Numbered from the stretch's first letter, positions 47,794 to 56,790 are shown. The stretch: 64,000 nucleotides of DNA from Nitrososphaeraceae archaeon (GCA_009377575.1 WHTU01000012.1:1-64000), one strand, 5' to 3'. Numbers and translations: made by a program. Notes: generated from the sequence alone by a model not told the origin.

Positions 47794-48990
47794 ATGAATA
47801 TTACAAATATTGATCCAGCTGACACAATACACATAGATAAGGACAAAGCGATTGATGGTATTAATTCACTTATATCAATGTTTGAGATTATAGGTCAGCC
47901 AATTTTCCCTAGAAATATCATGACAGCTGAATATAGTGGCTTTTTCACAGTCCATGATATAGGTCAGTTATTTGATGCATTCGAGAGGGCAAGTTTCAAA
48001 GATTGTAGGATTTCAGCATATCCTCAGGCCAAAGAAAATAACATGTTAATCCCAAATCTCCTACTACTAGATCTGGATTATGATCATCGTTTGATAACTG
48101 ATAATAGTAAAGAATATGCAGATCAGATACTAAGGACTAAAGTAAACAAGATTCTGAAAAGACTGCAGCTAACCTACCACATAAGTAACTTTATGGTTAT
48201 GCGCACAGGAAATGGCAGACATATTTTACTACCTTTTCTATTTGACACACCTTTTGAGTATGTAGAAGAATTTTCAATGTATTTGCCGCTAATGAGATCT
48301 AAAAGTAAAAAGAATGTCAGTAACATTATAAGTGAGGAATTCCTGCCATTTGCAAAAAAGTATCTTTCTAACAATCAAGCTGATTTAGGCAATCATCCAA
48401 ATTTCGCATCCTTGTTCTTACGAGTGCCAGGTACAATAAACATGAAAATGAAGTACGGTACAATTGAGATTGTTAAAATTGAACACGAATGGAGCTATGA
48501 AAGTGATACCATTCCTGGTTTTGGCGATTTACATCCAGATACTGATATATTCTATGATTTTATGCACCATCTTGCATTAGCTGCAGGAAATTATCAGACC
48601 AAGAACAGGTTTGGTGGAGCTACCAATAGTACAACAAGAAAGAAGAACACAAGTAGATCTTATAATTGGGTTGAAGTATTATGGGATACTGGAGTATCTG
48701 ATTGCAGAAAAAGAATCCTCTGGTTGATCCTTACTCCATACGCAATTAATGTAAAGAAAATGTTGCATCAGGATGCTTTTATATGGGTAAAGCAATGGGC
48801 CGATCGTTGTGATTCTATCACTAAATTCGATCCTAATTATAACATTGAAGAAAAAATAGATTATTATCTTAATGTTGCCAAGGATACAGGATATCTCCCA
48901 CCTTCACTTGAAAAACTAGCAACATACCAATGGAAATTGACTGATGGTATTGATCTGTATGATTTAATCAAAAATAAAATGAATAGTTAA
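47794..48990 (+). CDS. Archaeo-eukaryotic-type primase
   Basis: 398 residues, starting 8 bp after the polymerase. The DxD motif is LLLLDLDYD (Asp93, Asp95), the conserved histidine is in MRTGNGRHILLP (His143), and LFLRVPGTINMKMKYG is typical of the primase-polymerase (AEP) domains of plasmids and viruses. The C-terminal ~130 residues (ILWLILTPYAINVKKM) resemble a PriCT-like helical domain. Expected to make primers, possibly with some polymerase activity. Confidence 0.88.
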   Translation: MNITNIDPADTIHIDKDKAIDGINSLISMFEIIGQPIFPRNIMTAEYSGFFTVHDIGQLFDAFERASFKDCRISAYPQAKENNMLIPNLLLLDLDYDHRLITDNSKEYADQILRTKVNKILKRLQLTYHISNFMVMRTGNGRHILLPFLFDTPFEYVEEFSMYLPLMRSKSKKNVSNIISEEFLPFAKKYLSNNQADLGNHPNFASLFLRVPGTINMKMKYGTIEIVKIEHEWSYESDTIPGFGDLHPDTDIFYDFMHHLALAAGNYQTKNRFGGATNSTTRKKNTSRSYNWVEVLWDTGVSDCRKRILWLILTPYAINVKKMLHQDAFIWVKQWADRCDSITKFDPNYNIEEKIDYYLNVAKDTGYLPPSLEKLATYQWKLTDGIDLYDLIKNKMNS

Positions 48991-48996
48991 GAGATC

Positions 48997-49218
48997 TTAT
49001 TTCTTCTTTGATTGATAAATAGTTTCTGTGGCAGTAGCTCTTACCTCACTATTTCTAATTCTACTTTTTTCATTGGTCTTATCATAATCAGGTGATTTAC
49101 ATACTGGGCACATACGTGGCTTCTTTTTATACTCCTGCTTGAAAATTCTGGGTACCCATTTATAACCACATTGTTCGCACATGTATCCTTTTTCTGTCTT
49201 AGTAATATCAATTTGCAT
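48997..49218 (-). CDS. Zinc-ribbon protein
   Basis: 73 residues, leftward at the end of the replication block. YMCEQCGYKWVPRIF, then PRMCPVCKSPDY are two CxxC knuckles, rubredoxin-like or C4 ribbon. The C-terminal helix is charged. Divergent from the next gene, with a 190-bp regulatory gap. Probable nucleic-acid-binding or adaptor protein. Confidence 0.75.
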   Translation of the reverse strand: MQIDITKTEKGYMCEQCGYKWVPRIFKQEYKKKPRMCPVCKSPDYDKTNEKSRIRNSEVRATATETIYQSKKK

Positions 49219-49269
49219 ACTGGTACTTTCTCCTTTATCTATTATTGACCATTGAGCTATAAAATCATT

Positions 49270-49371
49270 GCTACGTCAACCACGTAACTAACGTAGCTAA
49301 GTAAAGGTTTAAATTTGAGGGGATATATAACTAGAGTATGTTCAAAAAAGACATATTCTCTATAAGAGAAT
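49270..49371 (+). promoter_or_regulatory. Divergent promoter region with two inverted repeats
   Basis: GCTACGT (49270-49276) pairs with ACGTAGC (49291-49297), with a third ACGT between. A TATA-like ATATATA follows at 49323-49329. About 27 bp further on is ATTCTCT-ATA-AGAGAAT (49355-49371), a near-perfect palindrome at the expected start of transcription of the rightward gene. These look like operators or a leader hairpin. Confidence 0.5.
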
Positions 49372-49408
49372 CAAAAAATAGGAACATAGTGGGTCTAATT
49401 TTTTAAAG

Positions 49409-49987
49409 ATGACTCTAGAAGAAGTCAGAAAACGTAATGCAGAACGAAAACAAATAATGCAGTCCAGAAGTGCAGGAAGATTCCTGAAATTCGTAGACGA
49501 TCAAGATGCAATGGTCATAAAGATCGTAGCACCATTTGAGGGATTTGATCGTGAAGTCAAGGACATGCAGGGTAAAAAGAGATTAAAACCTCATTACCGT
49601 GCACACATCTTAAGTGACTGGAATTATGACACTGGACAGCCAATCACTCATCCCAGAATAGAACTAACTGCAAACGACATTCGCGCATTGAAGATTGAAG
49701 ACACAAAGATATGGTCAACTCCCCAATCTGCAGTACAAGGAATTCTAAGGGAAATTGATAAGGGCCATTCGATTTTGCTGGTAAGAAGAGATGGGCAAGC
49801 AAAGAGCACTACTACAACGTACAATGTGCTGTACGCACTTCAAATGGATGAACAAGATATGCAAAACCTATTACCGAAGCTGACGAAAGATGAACTAGCA
49901 AAACTTCAAGAGGAAGAGAAATTCGATAAGATTTCTGAAAAGGAAATAGAGGTACTTCAAAATTTCGGAAGCGATAAAGAGAATTAA
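49409..49987 (+). CDS. Possible ssDNA-binding protein (OB-like)
   Basis: 192 residues. The core from ~25 to ~130 is strand-rich and ordered like an OB fold (RFLKFVDDQDAMVIKIVAPF, YRAHILSDWNYDTGQPITHP, HSILLVRRDGQAKST), and the last ~50 residues are acidic (LTKDELAKLQEEEKF), a common feature of single-strand-binding proteins. Position in the replication block supports the idea. No exact family match recognised. Confidence 0.5.
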   Translation: MTLEEVRKRNAERKQIMQSRSAGRFLKFVDDQDAMVIKIVAPFEGFDREVKDMQGKKRLKPHYRAHILSDWNYDTGQPITHPRIELTANDIRALKIEDTKIWSTPQSAVQGILREIDKGHSILLVRRDGQAKSTTTTYNVLYALQMDEQDMQNLLPKLTKDELAKLQEEEKFDKISEKEIEVLQNFGSDKEN

Positions 49988-50446
49988 TTTCTCTATCTTT
50001 CTTTTTTAAATTTCTCTATCTTTTCTCACAATTTAAGGATCTATTGGTTTATTGGTGTTATCAACATTCTCATGTCCGTAACAACTTCATTTCACTGAAG
50101 CAACTTCTCATAAGCTATCTCCAACTCAGACTTACTAAAACTACATGCCGACGCTTCAAATCCGTGAGGCTGGATCTCATACACAAATCTAACTCGACCA
50201 TGTGAACCAGAGCGGAAAGTAAAATCGCGATCTATGGAAGGCTGATCAAATATTCATCAAGAAGGTCAGTATAACAGAACGTCTTCTTGGCGCCACTGGA
50301 TGTGCCACTTCTGGTTGTCAACGACAATTAAGTACGATTCGGGACCACTTTAATGATGCGTCCTGAAGTCGAGCTAGTTAACGTCAGAACTGCAAAGATA
50401 GCAGAAGACGAAAGCGTTAAAGAGGACTATTTCAAAGAATAGGCAT
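49988..50446. other. Region with relics, end of replication block
   Basis: Starts with a repeated ATTTCTCTATCTTT (two copies, 49.99-50.02 kb). A leftward relic (50092-50253) and a rightward stretch near 50.27-50.44 kb (ITERLLGATGCATSGCQRQ, then RTAKIAEDESVKEDYF) look like gene remnants. No intact gene. Confidence 0.4.
50092..50253 (-). pseudogene. C-terminal fragment of an unknown protein
   Basis: Reads FDQPSIDRDFTFRSGSHGRV, then YEIQPHGFEASACSFSKSEL and ends YEKLLQ. An upstream stop and no start codon indicate a truncated remnant. Family not recognised. Confidence 0.4.
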
Positions 50447-51142
50447 ATGGTGACCGAAGGAATACCAATATCTGCGATGACGGTACAAGAACTTCTAGGT
50501 CGCCCTCTAAACGATGTTGAGGATAAGCTTGCTCCTGAAACGCTCTTTATTAGGGGGACTATAAGGCCACCATTGCCAGGACCTAGAGTATCAATAGTGG
50601 GATCTAGGAAACCCTCATCAGAGGGTCTTTCCGACGCAAGAGATATCTCAAAAATACTTGCCGAAAAAGAAGTTATAATTGTTAGCGGACTAGCGGAAGG
50701 GATTGATACGTCTGCTCATGAGGCAGCAATGAAAGCTGGCGGCAAGACCATTGCAGTGCTTGGAACGCCACTGGACAAAACCTATCCAAAAAAGAACCAT
50801 TGGCTTCAGCAAGAAATTATGAATCACTATCTTGCCATCTCACAGTTTCAAATAGGACACCAGACAACCCCAAAGGATTTTGTTGCTAGGAATAGAACAA
50901 TGGCGCTAATCTCTGACGCCACAATAATCGTTGAAGCTGGAGAACTCAGTGGTTCGCGTCATCAGGGATGGGAGGCTATTAGGCTCGGTCGCCCTCTCTT
51001 CATATGGAAATCTATCTTGAATAATACTCAACTCAAATGGCCTGAAGAGATGCTCCAATACGGTGCAATCGAACTTTATGATCCAGCAGATGTACTTGAA
51101 TCAATACCTTCCTCTCTCGAAATGTTACGTATACTCTCATGA
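50447..51142 (+). CDS. DprA/Smf-like Rossmann protein
   Basis: 231 residues. SIVGSRKPSSEGLSDARDIS, GLAEGIDTSAHEAAMKAGG, TIAVLGTPLDKTYPKKN and TIIVEAGELSGSRHQGWEA form the Rossmann-type core of DprA, which loads RecA onto single-stranded DNA during bacterial transformation. The stop overlaps the start of the next gene (ATGA). A shorter family of DprA-like proteins is common in accessory and defence regions; function here is not established. Confidence 0.88.
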   Translation: MVTEGIPISAMTVQELLGRPLNDVEDKLAPETLFIRGTIRPPLPGPRVSIVGSRKPSSEGLSDARDISKILAEKEVIIVSGLAEGIDTSAHEAAMKAGGKTIAVLGTPLDKTYPKKNHWLQQEIMNHYLAISQFQIGHQTTPKDFVARNRTMALISDATIIVEAGELSGSRHQGWEAIRLGRPLFIWKSILNNTQLKWPEEMLQYGAIELYDPADVLESIPSSLEMLRILS

Positions 51143-51804
51143 GCGGGGACTACCCGCATCTCTCCAATTTAGTATTTGGTTCCCTTCTATCGTATTCACC
51201 AGTTGTTAGGACGGAAGCTGAACAGCAGGCTAAAGATGTAATGCTACATCTAAAATTTGACCGGCCTATTCTAAACCCGCCTATTTTTATGTCGGAACTC
51301 ATTTCAAGAATCATTAGAGAGAAGATTGCGGAACTATCCTTCGCTGATTTCTTTAATAAGAATCCAATCCTAGTACCAGTACCAAACAGCTCCTTGATGA
51401 AAGCGGGAACCCTTTGGGTTCCTCAACGTATAGCAAACGCAGTGGTTCAAAATGGATTTGGAAAAGCTGTCGTTGAATGTCTAGAGCGTATTCACCGCCT
51501 ACCTAAGTCCGCTACAAGTAAGGCTAGTGATAGACCAAAAGCGATTGACCATTATAACTCATTTGGGATTCAAAAGATTCTGTCGGAAGAGCCAAAAGAA
51601 ATCCTTCTTGTAGACGATGTGATTACACGTGGCGCCACGATGCTTGGTGCAGCAAATAGGTTGAAAGCTGAATATCCGAAAGCTCATATCCGCGCATTTG
51701 CGGCAATGCGGGCATTGAGTCCTCCCGACTTCTTTAGTAGAATCTATGATCCACGTGATGGTACAATCATACTAAGCGGTCAGGATACTTACAGGAGACC
51801 ATGA
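51139..51804 (+). CDS. ComFC-like phosphoribosyltransferase-domain protein
   Basis: 221 residues. PRPP loop EILLVDDVITRGATMLGAANRL (~153-174), preceded by PVPNSSLMKAGTLWVPQRIA and ERIHRLPKSATSKASDRPKA. This is the pattern of ComFC/type I PRTases, without the N-terminal zinc finger. Translationally coupled to the DprA-like gene; both counterparts belong to DNA-uptake functions in bacteria. No pili or uptake genes are in the window. Confidence 0.82.
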   Translation: MSGDYPHLSNLVFGSLLSYSPVVRTEAEQQAKDVMLHLKFDRPILNPPIFMSELISRIIREKIAELSFADFFNKNPILVPVPNSSLMKAGTLWVPQRIANAVVQNGFGKAVVECLERIHRLPKSATSKASDRPKAIDHYNSFGIQKILSEEPKEILLVDDVITRGATMLGAANRLKAEYPKAHIRAFAAMRALSPPDFFSRIYDPRDGTIILSGQDTYRRP

Positions 51805-52074
51805 TAAAAAGTGATCCTATTTGATATGTAATTATTATCCTATTGACAAAACTGAAGAGACATCCTAAACGCATCGAACAAATCATTATGGCTAGTTGCT
51901 TATTTATCTAATGTCCCATCCCCCTTCTCTACCGCAGTCCTTAATGAAGTAATTAACTTTGTGCACTTGGGATTGATTATTCAATGACTATGGATATGGA
52001 TCTGATGATTATGGATTTTATTCATGTGATACAAATACATAAAGCTGGCTTATGCGAAGAATTTGTTGCATAAA

Positions 52075-52713
52075 ATGAGCTTGACTGTGCATAAAAAGAG
52101 ACCCTTAAAAATGATTGCATCACCAGAAGAACAAGGTCTTCTACTAGAGAAGAATGAGAAAAATTCAGTATCACCTATATCAATAGAAAAAGCTAACGAT
52201 ATCAACGCCTCTTCTATAAGTCAGTTAGGAAACATTGAAAGAGAAAATAGATTATCAGCAATTCTTAGACTGCATACTAGAGGTCTTAACCAAGAACAAA
52301 TAGCTCAAGAGCTTCATATAGATCAGTCTACAGTAAGTCGAGATCTACACCTTGTTCAGCAAGAATCAAAGAAGCACGTAGAGAAATATATGAGAGAAGA
52401 CATACTGCTAGAATACTTACGATATCTAGTAGGCTCTAATGAGATAACTAGAACGCTATGGGAAATGGTTCAAAGCAAAGATGCCACTAGAAAAGAAAAG
52501 ATGAATGCTATATCACTTTTAATGCAGATGTATGACAGCCGCCTTCAAAGGTTGACTGCTGGGCCAGAATCATTTTTGAATGTAAAGAAAAGCTTATCCG
52601 AGATTGAACTTCGTAAGATGGCCGAAGTCAATCCAATGCTGCAAGCACGACTTAACAATAAAATCTTATTTGGAAAAGATTTTTCATTATTTAAGGGTCT
52701 GAAAAAAGAGTAG
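52075..52713 (+). CDS. HTH DNA-binding protein
   Basis: 212 residues from this ATG (TTG at 52063 alternative). After a polar ~65-residue start, RLHTRGLNQEQIAQELHIDQ, then STVSRDLHLVQQES is a clear HTH. A helical region with TRTLWEMVQSKDATRKEKMN and LQRLTAGPESFLN follows. It shares this plan with the protein at 17068-17592. Likely a transcription or transposition-related regulator. Confidence 0.7.
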   Translation: MSLTVHKKRPLKMIASPEEQGLLLEKNEKNSVSPISIEKANDINASSISQLGNIERENRLSAILRLHTRGLNQEQIAQELHIDQSTVSRDLHLVQQESKKHVEKYMREDILLEYLRYLVGSNEITRTLWEMVQSKDATRKEKMNAISLLMQMYDSRLQRLTAGPESFLNVKKSLSEIELRKMAEVNPMLQARLNNKILFGKDFSLFKGLKKE

Positions 52714-52799
52714 GCATAGTCTTCATCAGGCGGAGGTAGTTTAGGACAAGTAGGAAACTCCTTGGAGGAAGTGAATTCACAGGTTAAAGGAAATTATAA

Positions 52800-53081
52800 C
52801 AAAGAACAAATGCTAGGAGCTTCACAACATTCAGCCGCGCACATTTATTACATGAAAGCGAAAATTTTCGTGTTGGAACTACCCGGAAGCTCATATTCAA
52901 GAAGAAGATTTCGACACGCATAAACCTGCATGACACAGAGCAAATTGTAATAGGGTCCTTGTGGGAATTTTCGTTCGACCATGAACTTAACATTGAATTG
53001 ATTCAGTTTGGACTTGACTGCGGCTTTGGGGAAAGGAATTCGATGGGATTTGGCTTTGTGAACGTAAAGAAGATGCCATAA
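52800..53081 (+). pseudogene. cas6: Cas6 C-terminal relic
   Basis: 93 codons with no start. FRVGTTRKLIFKKKI, then IVIGSLWEFSFDHELNIELI and FGLDCGFGERNSMGFGFVNV. The last phrase is the glycine-rich loop (GxGxRxSxGFGxV) that marks the Cas6 crRNA-processing endoribonuclease. The N-terminal ferredoxin-like domain with the catalytic region is missing, and an in-frame TAA precedes the first codon. It ends 84 bp before the first CRISPR repeat, in the same orientation. Confidence 0.72.
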
Positions 53082-53164
53082 TGTTTGGGCATTTATAAAT
53101 AGATAACATGACTTGCCATAACCAACTTATGATTCATTATGGGTTTTGAGTGTGGAACGTCGGG

Positions 53165-53418
53165 GTTTAAATCGAACTATGCTAGGATTGAAAGATATCT
53201 ATTACAGCTGCGCTAATGCCAGCGATACTCAGTTTAAATCGAACTATGATAGGATTGAAAGTGGATCCAAGACAACACGGTCGGTATTCAAACTCCGGAT
53301 TTAAACCGAACTATGCTAGGATTAACACTAGAAGACATCACACAAATGCTGTCAAGTTGACTTCAGTCCGCTGCCTATTTGTGTCCCAAGTTGAATCGAA
53401 CAATATTAGGATTGAAAC
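53165..53418 (+). CRISPR. Short degenerate CRISPR array (4 repeats)
   Basis: 30-bp repeats at 53165-53194, 53232-53261, 53299-53328 and 53389-53418. Shared core is ATCGAACTATGCTAGGATTG, with a 3' end ATTGAAAG or ATTGAAAC typical of archaeal CRISPRs. Repeats 1 and 2 differ at one base; 3 and 4 carry several changes. Spacers are 37, 37 and 60 nt and unrelated. Degeneracy at the right end puts the leader on the left, next to the Cas6 relic. No other cas gene seen in the window. Confidence 0.75.
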
Positions 53419-53835
53419 TACCGAGTATCGAGTTGATAAGAACTCGACCACACACAGGAGACTGAGAAGAAGATAAGTAACCCATGTATAAGTCAGATGT
53501 TGGCAGATGGAAAAAAAGGCAAAGGACAAAGACAAACATAGTACTAGGTATGAAGGAAAAATGATTAAGAGTTGAAAAACCGTAGGAAACTAGTATCAAG
53601 ATTTGGTAATAAGTATCCTAGGATTTGTTTTCCGCGGAATTAAGCGTAAGTCCTGAGGTGGCGTGACATTAACAATTTGACCAGTGGAATGAATGGTTGC
53701 AAGATAAGACTAATATCAGCTCTCTGCCAGAAGTAATCCACGGCTACAAAAGCATCAATTTCCAGGGTAAATAGAAAAACATTATCTGACCCTATCGTAA
53801 AAAAGCTTTTTGCTCTAAGCGGAAATAGATGCGCA
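53419..53835. other. Intergenic region
   Basis: No separate gene seen. The last ~100 bp form the open upstream part of the HNH gene's frame. Confidence 0.4.
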
Positions 53836-54726
53836 ATGCCTAATTGTGGTATCAAATTGGTGTATGCAGAAACCAATGAGGTCAAAGGGATAATATGCCA
53901 CATTGAGGCCTATAACGAAGGAGGCCCACGATATAATCTCCGACAGGATAAAAAAGAAAGGAATGATTACCGTAATCTCATACTATTGTGTCCTAATTGT
54001 CATACCGATATTGATAAAAATCCAGGGAAATATTCAGTCGCTTATCTTCAAAAGGTAAAACGAGACCATGAATCAAGATTCATGAATAATCCTTATGAGG
54101 TTCCGGGGAATATTACACAGATATTGAGGATATCGATCAACCAAGACGAGTTTTCCCTTAATAAGATCGTTTCATTATTTAAAATTTATTTTGAACTAAC
54201 AGATTCCAATGTTAAAGGGTGTTTTTATCGTGACAGGCTCGGTTATTCATTAAGGAACATAAAACTAACTACTCTTGAGACTGATTCAGCAACAAGATTA
54301 CAACTAGATGAGATCTTTAAGTTAATTTGCAGACTGCCAGACAATGAGTTTATAGACTCTTTTCTTACGTTACATGACAAGGTTCCATGTCAGATCTTTA
54401 AAGAATATGCAGAACAGTACCTGGTTCGGCTTAAAAAAAGCCTAGACAAATCAATGGACAAAAACTTCTCGAGTCTGTATTGGATAGTTCACAAAAAAGA
54501 TCTGACATCACTTCTTAATTTGATCAAAGAAGCTGGCCTCTATAGTCCGGGAAGTTTCAGCGATTTGATCAAGGATTTCGACTACGGCCAATTAGATGAG
54601 AATACTAAGTTTGAAATTGAACTAAACCTATGGAAAAAGTTAGATAGAGAAAAAGATAGAGAAAGCAATCTCTACAAGAATTTGTATCAGTTGGATAACA
54701 TTATATTCAATTCACTTCAGACCTAA
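53836..54726 (+). CDS. HNH endonuclease-domain protein
   Basis: 296 residues from the first ATG. The HNH core is split by that ATG: the frame is open from 53737 and upstream codons encode IVKKLFALSGNRCA, so the first zinc cysteine lies before it. The core then runs MPNCGIKLVYAETNEVKGII, CHIEAYNEGGPRYN, ILLCPNCHTDIDKNPGKYS, with HRN-like residues and CPNC. The C-terminal ~200 residues are helical and unrecognised. No ATG, GTG or TTG exists upstream in frame, so the native start is either non-canonical or the gene has lost its 5' end. Confidence 0.72.
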   Translation: MPNCGIKLVYAETNEVKGIICHIEAYNEGGPRYNLRQDKKERNDYRNLILLCPNCHTDIDKNPGKYSVAYLQKVKRDHESRFMNNPYEVPGNITQILRISINQDEFSLNKIVSLFKIYFELTDSNVKGCFYRDRLGYSLRNIKLTTLETDSATRLQLDEIFKLICRLPDNEFIDSFLTLHDKVPCQIFKEYAEQYLVRLKKSLDKSMDKNFSSLYWIVHKKDLTSLLNLIKEAGLYSPGSFSDLIKDFDYGQLDENTKFEIELNLWKKLDREKDRESNLYKNLYQLDNIIFNSLQT

Positions 54727-55350
54727 AATGATGAAATGCTCTAAAAGAAGCTTAGAGAAATTTATTGCTGTACTAATCTAGTTGAATCGTCGGCGTGGTA
54801 CAAGCATAGATCAGATTATTATTGTCGGTTGCTCATGATTCTATTTATCTCAGTAATTATGACGGAACATTTTGCATGTGCCGGAACGCCTGATACGACA
54901 CTCCCGAATAATGCCTCCTGGCTATCCTTCCCAGCTGCTGACGACGAGTAACGATATGTTGAATATAATAGGGTTGACTCCACTGCTATCCCCAGCAATA
55001 GCCACTCATCCCCATCCCACATTCTCAATTGTACTCTGGTCATCAATTGTCATTTCTACTGTTGTAGGGGATGATAATGGTGATGGATGATCGTAGCTCT
55101 CCTCACTCTGAGGCTTGAGGACAATTCTCTATATCTTCTGAATCCACTAGCATATCACCATCAGAAGAAGAGCCATTCCCTCTACCGTGGCAGCAACGTG
55201 TAGTACGAGTGGTGTAGTACGAGTCGTCGGTGGGGGAATAACGGAAATAAGGACAGCCACGATTAGGCAAGCGGCGGGATTAACGTCCATATCTCCACAC
55301 AATCCTAAATGTTTTTCAAATATCATGAGTATGATACAAAGGGCTATCGC
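54727..55350. other. Gene-poor region
   Basis: No identifiable gene. Leftward stretches rich in small residues (GDSSGVNPIIFNISLVV) suggest remains of a surface protein, in several frames. Confidence 0.35.
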
Positions 55351-56052
55351 ATGGACAGGGACTATCCAATTATGATAAATCGGTTTTATAACAATGCGGA
55401 TATGAATAATGCTACTGGCTTTCTTTATCATGACAAAGATGGAAATAAATGGTTAATTACTGCAAAACATATTCTATTCTCTTGCATGAATAATGGACTC
55501 CCTTTCACAAGGGTTAATGTGATGTTCAGCAAGATTAACTCGTCAACTTACTTGCCAATAGGGTTAAGCGACATCCTCAAACATGGAAAAATTCACGCTA
55601 ATGAAGATGTAGATATTGCCATGATCGAGATTTCACAGTTGCTTGAGGGCAGGTATCTTGTGAGTAAAGTATATTCCAACTTCGGATTTTTTACCGATTC
55701 GACTGTCATTAAACAAAAGCTCCGAGAAGGAGCATCAGTTTGTGTAACGGGGTATCCGGAGAAGGACCTCGACTATAATACAACTTCTCTAAGAATATTA
55801 TGCGGGAAGGTAATACCCTGCCCACCTGAAGAACTTTCTCCAACTCTAAGATATTGCTTCTGTATTGACCAGCCGATAGAAAAAGGAATGTCTGGAAGCC
55901 CAGCCATTACTTCAAATGTGGAGGACTCTGATTCCATGCTTGCTGGAGTATGTGTAACCAGATTACAAAATGGTAAGATTGCAGGAGGCATCCAACCATC
56001 ATACCTCCTTAGAGACATCATTGACGAGGGTATAAGTCTGAGGACTAAGTAA
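55351..56052 (+). CDS. Trypsin-like (S1 fold) serine protease
   Basis: 233 residues from ATG 55351 (a start at 55309 would add 14 residues). Catalytic triad: His in LITAKHILFSC, Asp in NEDVDIAMIEI, Ser in IEKGMSGSPAITS. CVTGYPEKDL also fits intracellular trypsin-like domains. No signal peptide. Such proteases occur as effectors in bacterial and archaeal defence modules, but no partner gene is adjacent. Confidence 0.85.
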   Translation: MDRDYPIMINRFYNNADMNNATGFLYHDKDGNKWLITAKHILFSCMNNGLPFTRVNVMFSKINSSTYLPIGLSDILKHGKIHANEDVDIAMIEISQLLEGRYLVSKVYSNFGFFTDSTVIKQKLREGASVCVTGYPEKDLDYNTTSLRILCGKVIPCPPEELSPTLRYCFCIDQPIEKGMSGSPAITSNVEDSDSMLAGVCVTRLQNGKIAGGIQPSYLLRDIIDEGISLRTK

Positions 56053-56517
56053 AAGAAAAGAGATTATGGCATTACGTGGGTTCCTTTAAGCATATTTTTC
56101 TATAGTCCTTTCAGCGATCAATTTGGATATGTCACCTTGTCAATCTAGTCATGTGTTACGTGGATAGGCGTCTATTCAAACTAAGGAGGCTACGGAAGCC
56201 GTGTCATGCCTTAACTTTGATCTTGGCCTGAAAAGATATCACCACATTGGATATGTCCATCATAGAAAAATCTCTTGCTAGTTTAGAGTGAATATGCTAT
56301 TACCGCATATAGTAATATTAATAGAAATCATGATATCACTGATAACTAGACTCCCTAATGTATATAGACTGTAAATCAGAAGGGGGATTTACTACTGGTC
56401 ATAAAAGGACTGAAGAGAATCGAGGACAGTTTGGAAACCTAAAGGCATATCATTTTGTCCGAATACGGCCTTTACAAAGATGATAATGCAAGAGTCACTC
56501 TGTTTTATAAGGTGATA
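56053..56517. other. Intergenic region
   Basis: Nothing convincing seen. Confidence 0.4.
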
Positions 56518-56790
56518 TTATGTCTCTTGCCTTTTTCTTTCTTTTGTTATGTCAATGTCTGCTGCCTCAGCTATATCCACGCACTCTTTTTCTACTTGGA
56601 TGGTTGAAAAATAGAAATCAAATTCTTCCTTTAACATCTTGGTTGCTTTCTGCAAAATATCATCAGTTTTAGACAAATCATCTGTATGAACATGTGTTGA
56701 AAAAATGTTTACACCCGGCGTTATGCTCCAAGCATGTATATGGTGAACGTTCATAATAACGGAAATATCAGCTATATGTCTGCAGGACAC
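56518..56790 (-). pseudogene. Cation diffusion facilitator C-terminal fragment
   Basis: 90 residues equal to the cytoplasmic C-terminal domain of a CDF metal transporter: NVHHIHAWSITPGVNIFSTH, VHTDDLSKTDDILQKATKML. All six transmembrane helices are missing. The apparent N-terminus MSCRHIADISVIM is the remainder of the preceding sequence. Presumed non-functional. Confidence 0.75.

Larger units (their letters stand above)
39518..49987. mobile_element. Integrated element 2 (right end unresolved)
   Basis: Begins at the att copy and has the same opening order as element 1 (integrase, leftward ~400-residue gene, RHH protein, small Cys/His protein). It is followed by MCM-like helicase, PolB, primase, zinc ribbon and a possible ssDNA-binding protein. 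The end given is only the end of the replication block; no third copy of the 17-bp core was found by eye up to 64 kb. Confidence 0.65.

Noticed and set aside
51911-51930. CATCCCCCTTCTC as a possible right end of element 2
   Set aside because: Only CCCCCTT of the 17-bp core matches, which is expected by chance in this length of sequence.
42226-53418. Element 2 as a casposon (PolB plus CRISPR parts)
   Set aside because: No Cas1/casposase gene was found, integration is by a tyrosine recombinase at a tRNA, and the CRISPR relic lies outside the replication block.
53930-53945. GGCCCACG matching part of the tRNA-Met att core
   Set aside because: Only 8 bases match, and they lie inside the coding frame of the HNH gene. 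It is not a credible third att site.
54819-55431. Several overlapping frames with Pro/Ser/Thr-rich translation
   Set aside because: All are short and change character along their length; more likely decayed surface-protein sequence than genes.
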